The notes under the pieces: generated by a model
What the model saw: the letters and a program-made list of their open reading frames with translations, nothing else
Told to the model about the DNA's origin: nothing
Databases searched by the model: none
Translations under genes and position numbers: made by a program
In this document: in pieces, positions 63,196 through 64,000 of the stretch
How positions within the stretch are numbered: position 1 is the first letter of the stretch
Layout of the letters: the number at the start of each line of letters is the position of its first letter
Origin: Agromyces agglutinans
GTDB taxonomy: Bacteria; Actinomycetota; Actinomycetes; Actinomycetales; Microbacteriaceae
Reading direction: 5' to 3'
Length of the DNA: 64,000 nucleotides
Assembly (NCBI RefSeq): GCF_009647605.1
Contig: NZ_WJIF01000001.1
Span: 583,801-647,800, forward strand

Positions 63196-64000
63196 ATGGT
63201 CGATCCCCAGCGTCTCCGCGTTTTCCGCGCCGTCGTTCAGGCCGGCTCGATCAATGGAGCCGCCGCCCGGCTCGGGTACACGCCCTCGGCGGTGAGCCAG
63301 CACGTCAGCATGCTCCAGCGCGAGACCGGCCTCGTGCTCGTCGAACGCCAGGGCCGAGGCATCCTGCCCACCGCTGCGGGCATCGCGGTCGCCGATCGCG
63401 CCTCGCGGGTGCTCGACCAGCTGGCCGACTTCGAGCACCTGGCCGACGACCTGCGGTCGGGTCGCAGCGGCGTGCTGCGCATCGGCACCTTCCATTCGGC
63501 GAACCGCGCGTGGATGCCGGGGATCCTCGCGAGCGTGCTGGCCGACTCCCCCGACCTGCGCATCGAACTGAGCCTCGCCGAGTTCCGCGGCGATCGGGGC
63601 GTCGACCTCGACCTCGACGTGTTCATCGCCGAATCGGTGCGCGGCGACGTCGACCCGGCGGTCGCCGACGGCGCGGCCGAGGGCTACGACGTCGAGCACC
63701 TGCGCACCGAGGACTACCTCGCGGTCGTGCCCGTCGGCCACGCCCTCGCCGCCCGGGCCGCGGTGACCCTCGACGACCTGCGCGACGAGGCCTTCATCGA
63801 CAACGACATCGCGCGCGGGCCCTGCCGCGAAATCGTCCTCACGGCGTGCGCCGCGCGCGGGTTCGCGCCCGACTTCCGCGTCGCGGCACCCGACTACCCC
63901 ACGGCGTTCGACTACGCCGCCGCCGGCATCGGCGTGACCGTCCTGCCGCGCCTCGGGGCGTTCCGCCTGCCCGACGGTGTCGTCGCCGTGCCGATCGCCG
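63196..64000 (+). CDS. LysR-family regulator (partial, cut by window end)
   Basis: The visible 268 residues start with a LysR HTH (LRVFRAVVQAGSINGAAARL, then GYTPSAVSQHVSMLQRETG) and continue into the effector domain (LRIGTFHSANRAWMPGILA). No stop occurs before 64,000, so the gene runs out of the window; the family length of about 290-310 means little is missing. It is divergent from the EamA gene with an 81-base gap, and probably controls it. Short arms GCTT/AAGC (63156-63176) in the gap may be part of its site. Confidence 0.9.
   Translation, partial: MVDPQRLRVFRAVVQAGSINGAAARLGYTPSAVSQHVSMLQRETGLVLVERQGRGILPTAAGIAVADRASRVLDQLADFEHLADDLRSGRSGVLRIGTFHSANRAWMPGILASVLADSPDLRIELSLAEFRGDRGVDLDLDVFIAESVRGDVDPAVADGAAEGYDVEHLRTEDYLAVVPVGHALAARAAVTLDDLRDEAFIDNDIARGPCREIVLTACAARGFAPDFRVAAPDYPTAFDYAAAGIGVTVLPRLGAFRLPDGVVAVPIA

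Overview
The window is high-GC (about 70%) actinobacterial DNA. The actinobacterial-type conjugation genes, the DUF6458 and septum-formation-type proteins, the ilv/leu/ser arrangement and the frequent GGATGCC/GGCATCC heptamer point to Microbacteriaceae (Agromyces/Microbacterium-like). The species cannot be named from sequence alone. All functions below are read from translated motifs and context; no database search was possible.

Bases 1 to about 22,260 are the right part of an integrative conjugative element (ICE); its left end lies outside the window. Gene order is: the tail of an unknown gene, parB, a TcpC/VirB8-like anchor, a transglycosylase/M23 peptidoglycan hydrolase, two paralogous two-helix VirB2-like membrane proteins separated by a Fic/Doc-type gene, a VirB6/TrbL-like channel protein, an SCO6880-type VirB3/VirB4-N protein, a small hypothetical, the VirB4 ATPase, a restriction-modification island (10.6-14.6 kb), a DprA-like protein, a VirD4/TraG coupling protein, an SSB-like protein, a conserved hypothetical, and a membrane HNH nuclease with an Excalibur tail. 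The element ends with divergently oriented xis and int next to the 3' end of tRNA-Gln(CTG), the likely integration site.

From 22.3 to 36.7 kb the chromosome carries gltX overlapped by a LysR gene, a class V aminotransferase, a fumarylacetoacetase-family hydrolase, and an unusual zinc-peptidase-like gene flanked by a 58-bp duplication of the hydrolase start. A leuB-ilvE-GNAT-alkD operon, a DUF6458 protein, an MFS exporter with divergent TetR regulator and clear operator, and serA follow.

From 36.7 to 49.5 kb there are two small membrane proteins, a very large exported lamin-tail/metallophosphoesterase protein, cutC, a REP-like hairpin, and the minus-strand series otsA-otsB fusion, ilvD, ilvB, ilvN, ilvC, which together with ilvE and leuB gives most of branched-chain amino acid synthesis.

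From 49.5 to 64 kb there is a TetR-MMPL-YhgE/Pip export cassette in which a degenerate ABC-ATPase-like domain is fused to the MMPL protein, two small genes, a bioY-acyl-CoA ligase-thiolase-bioM-bioN biotin-uptake operon, tRNA-Lys(CTT), an inositol-monophosphatase family gene (hisN-like), a septum-formation-like lipoprotein, an EamA exporter and a divergent LysR gene cut by the window end.
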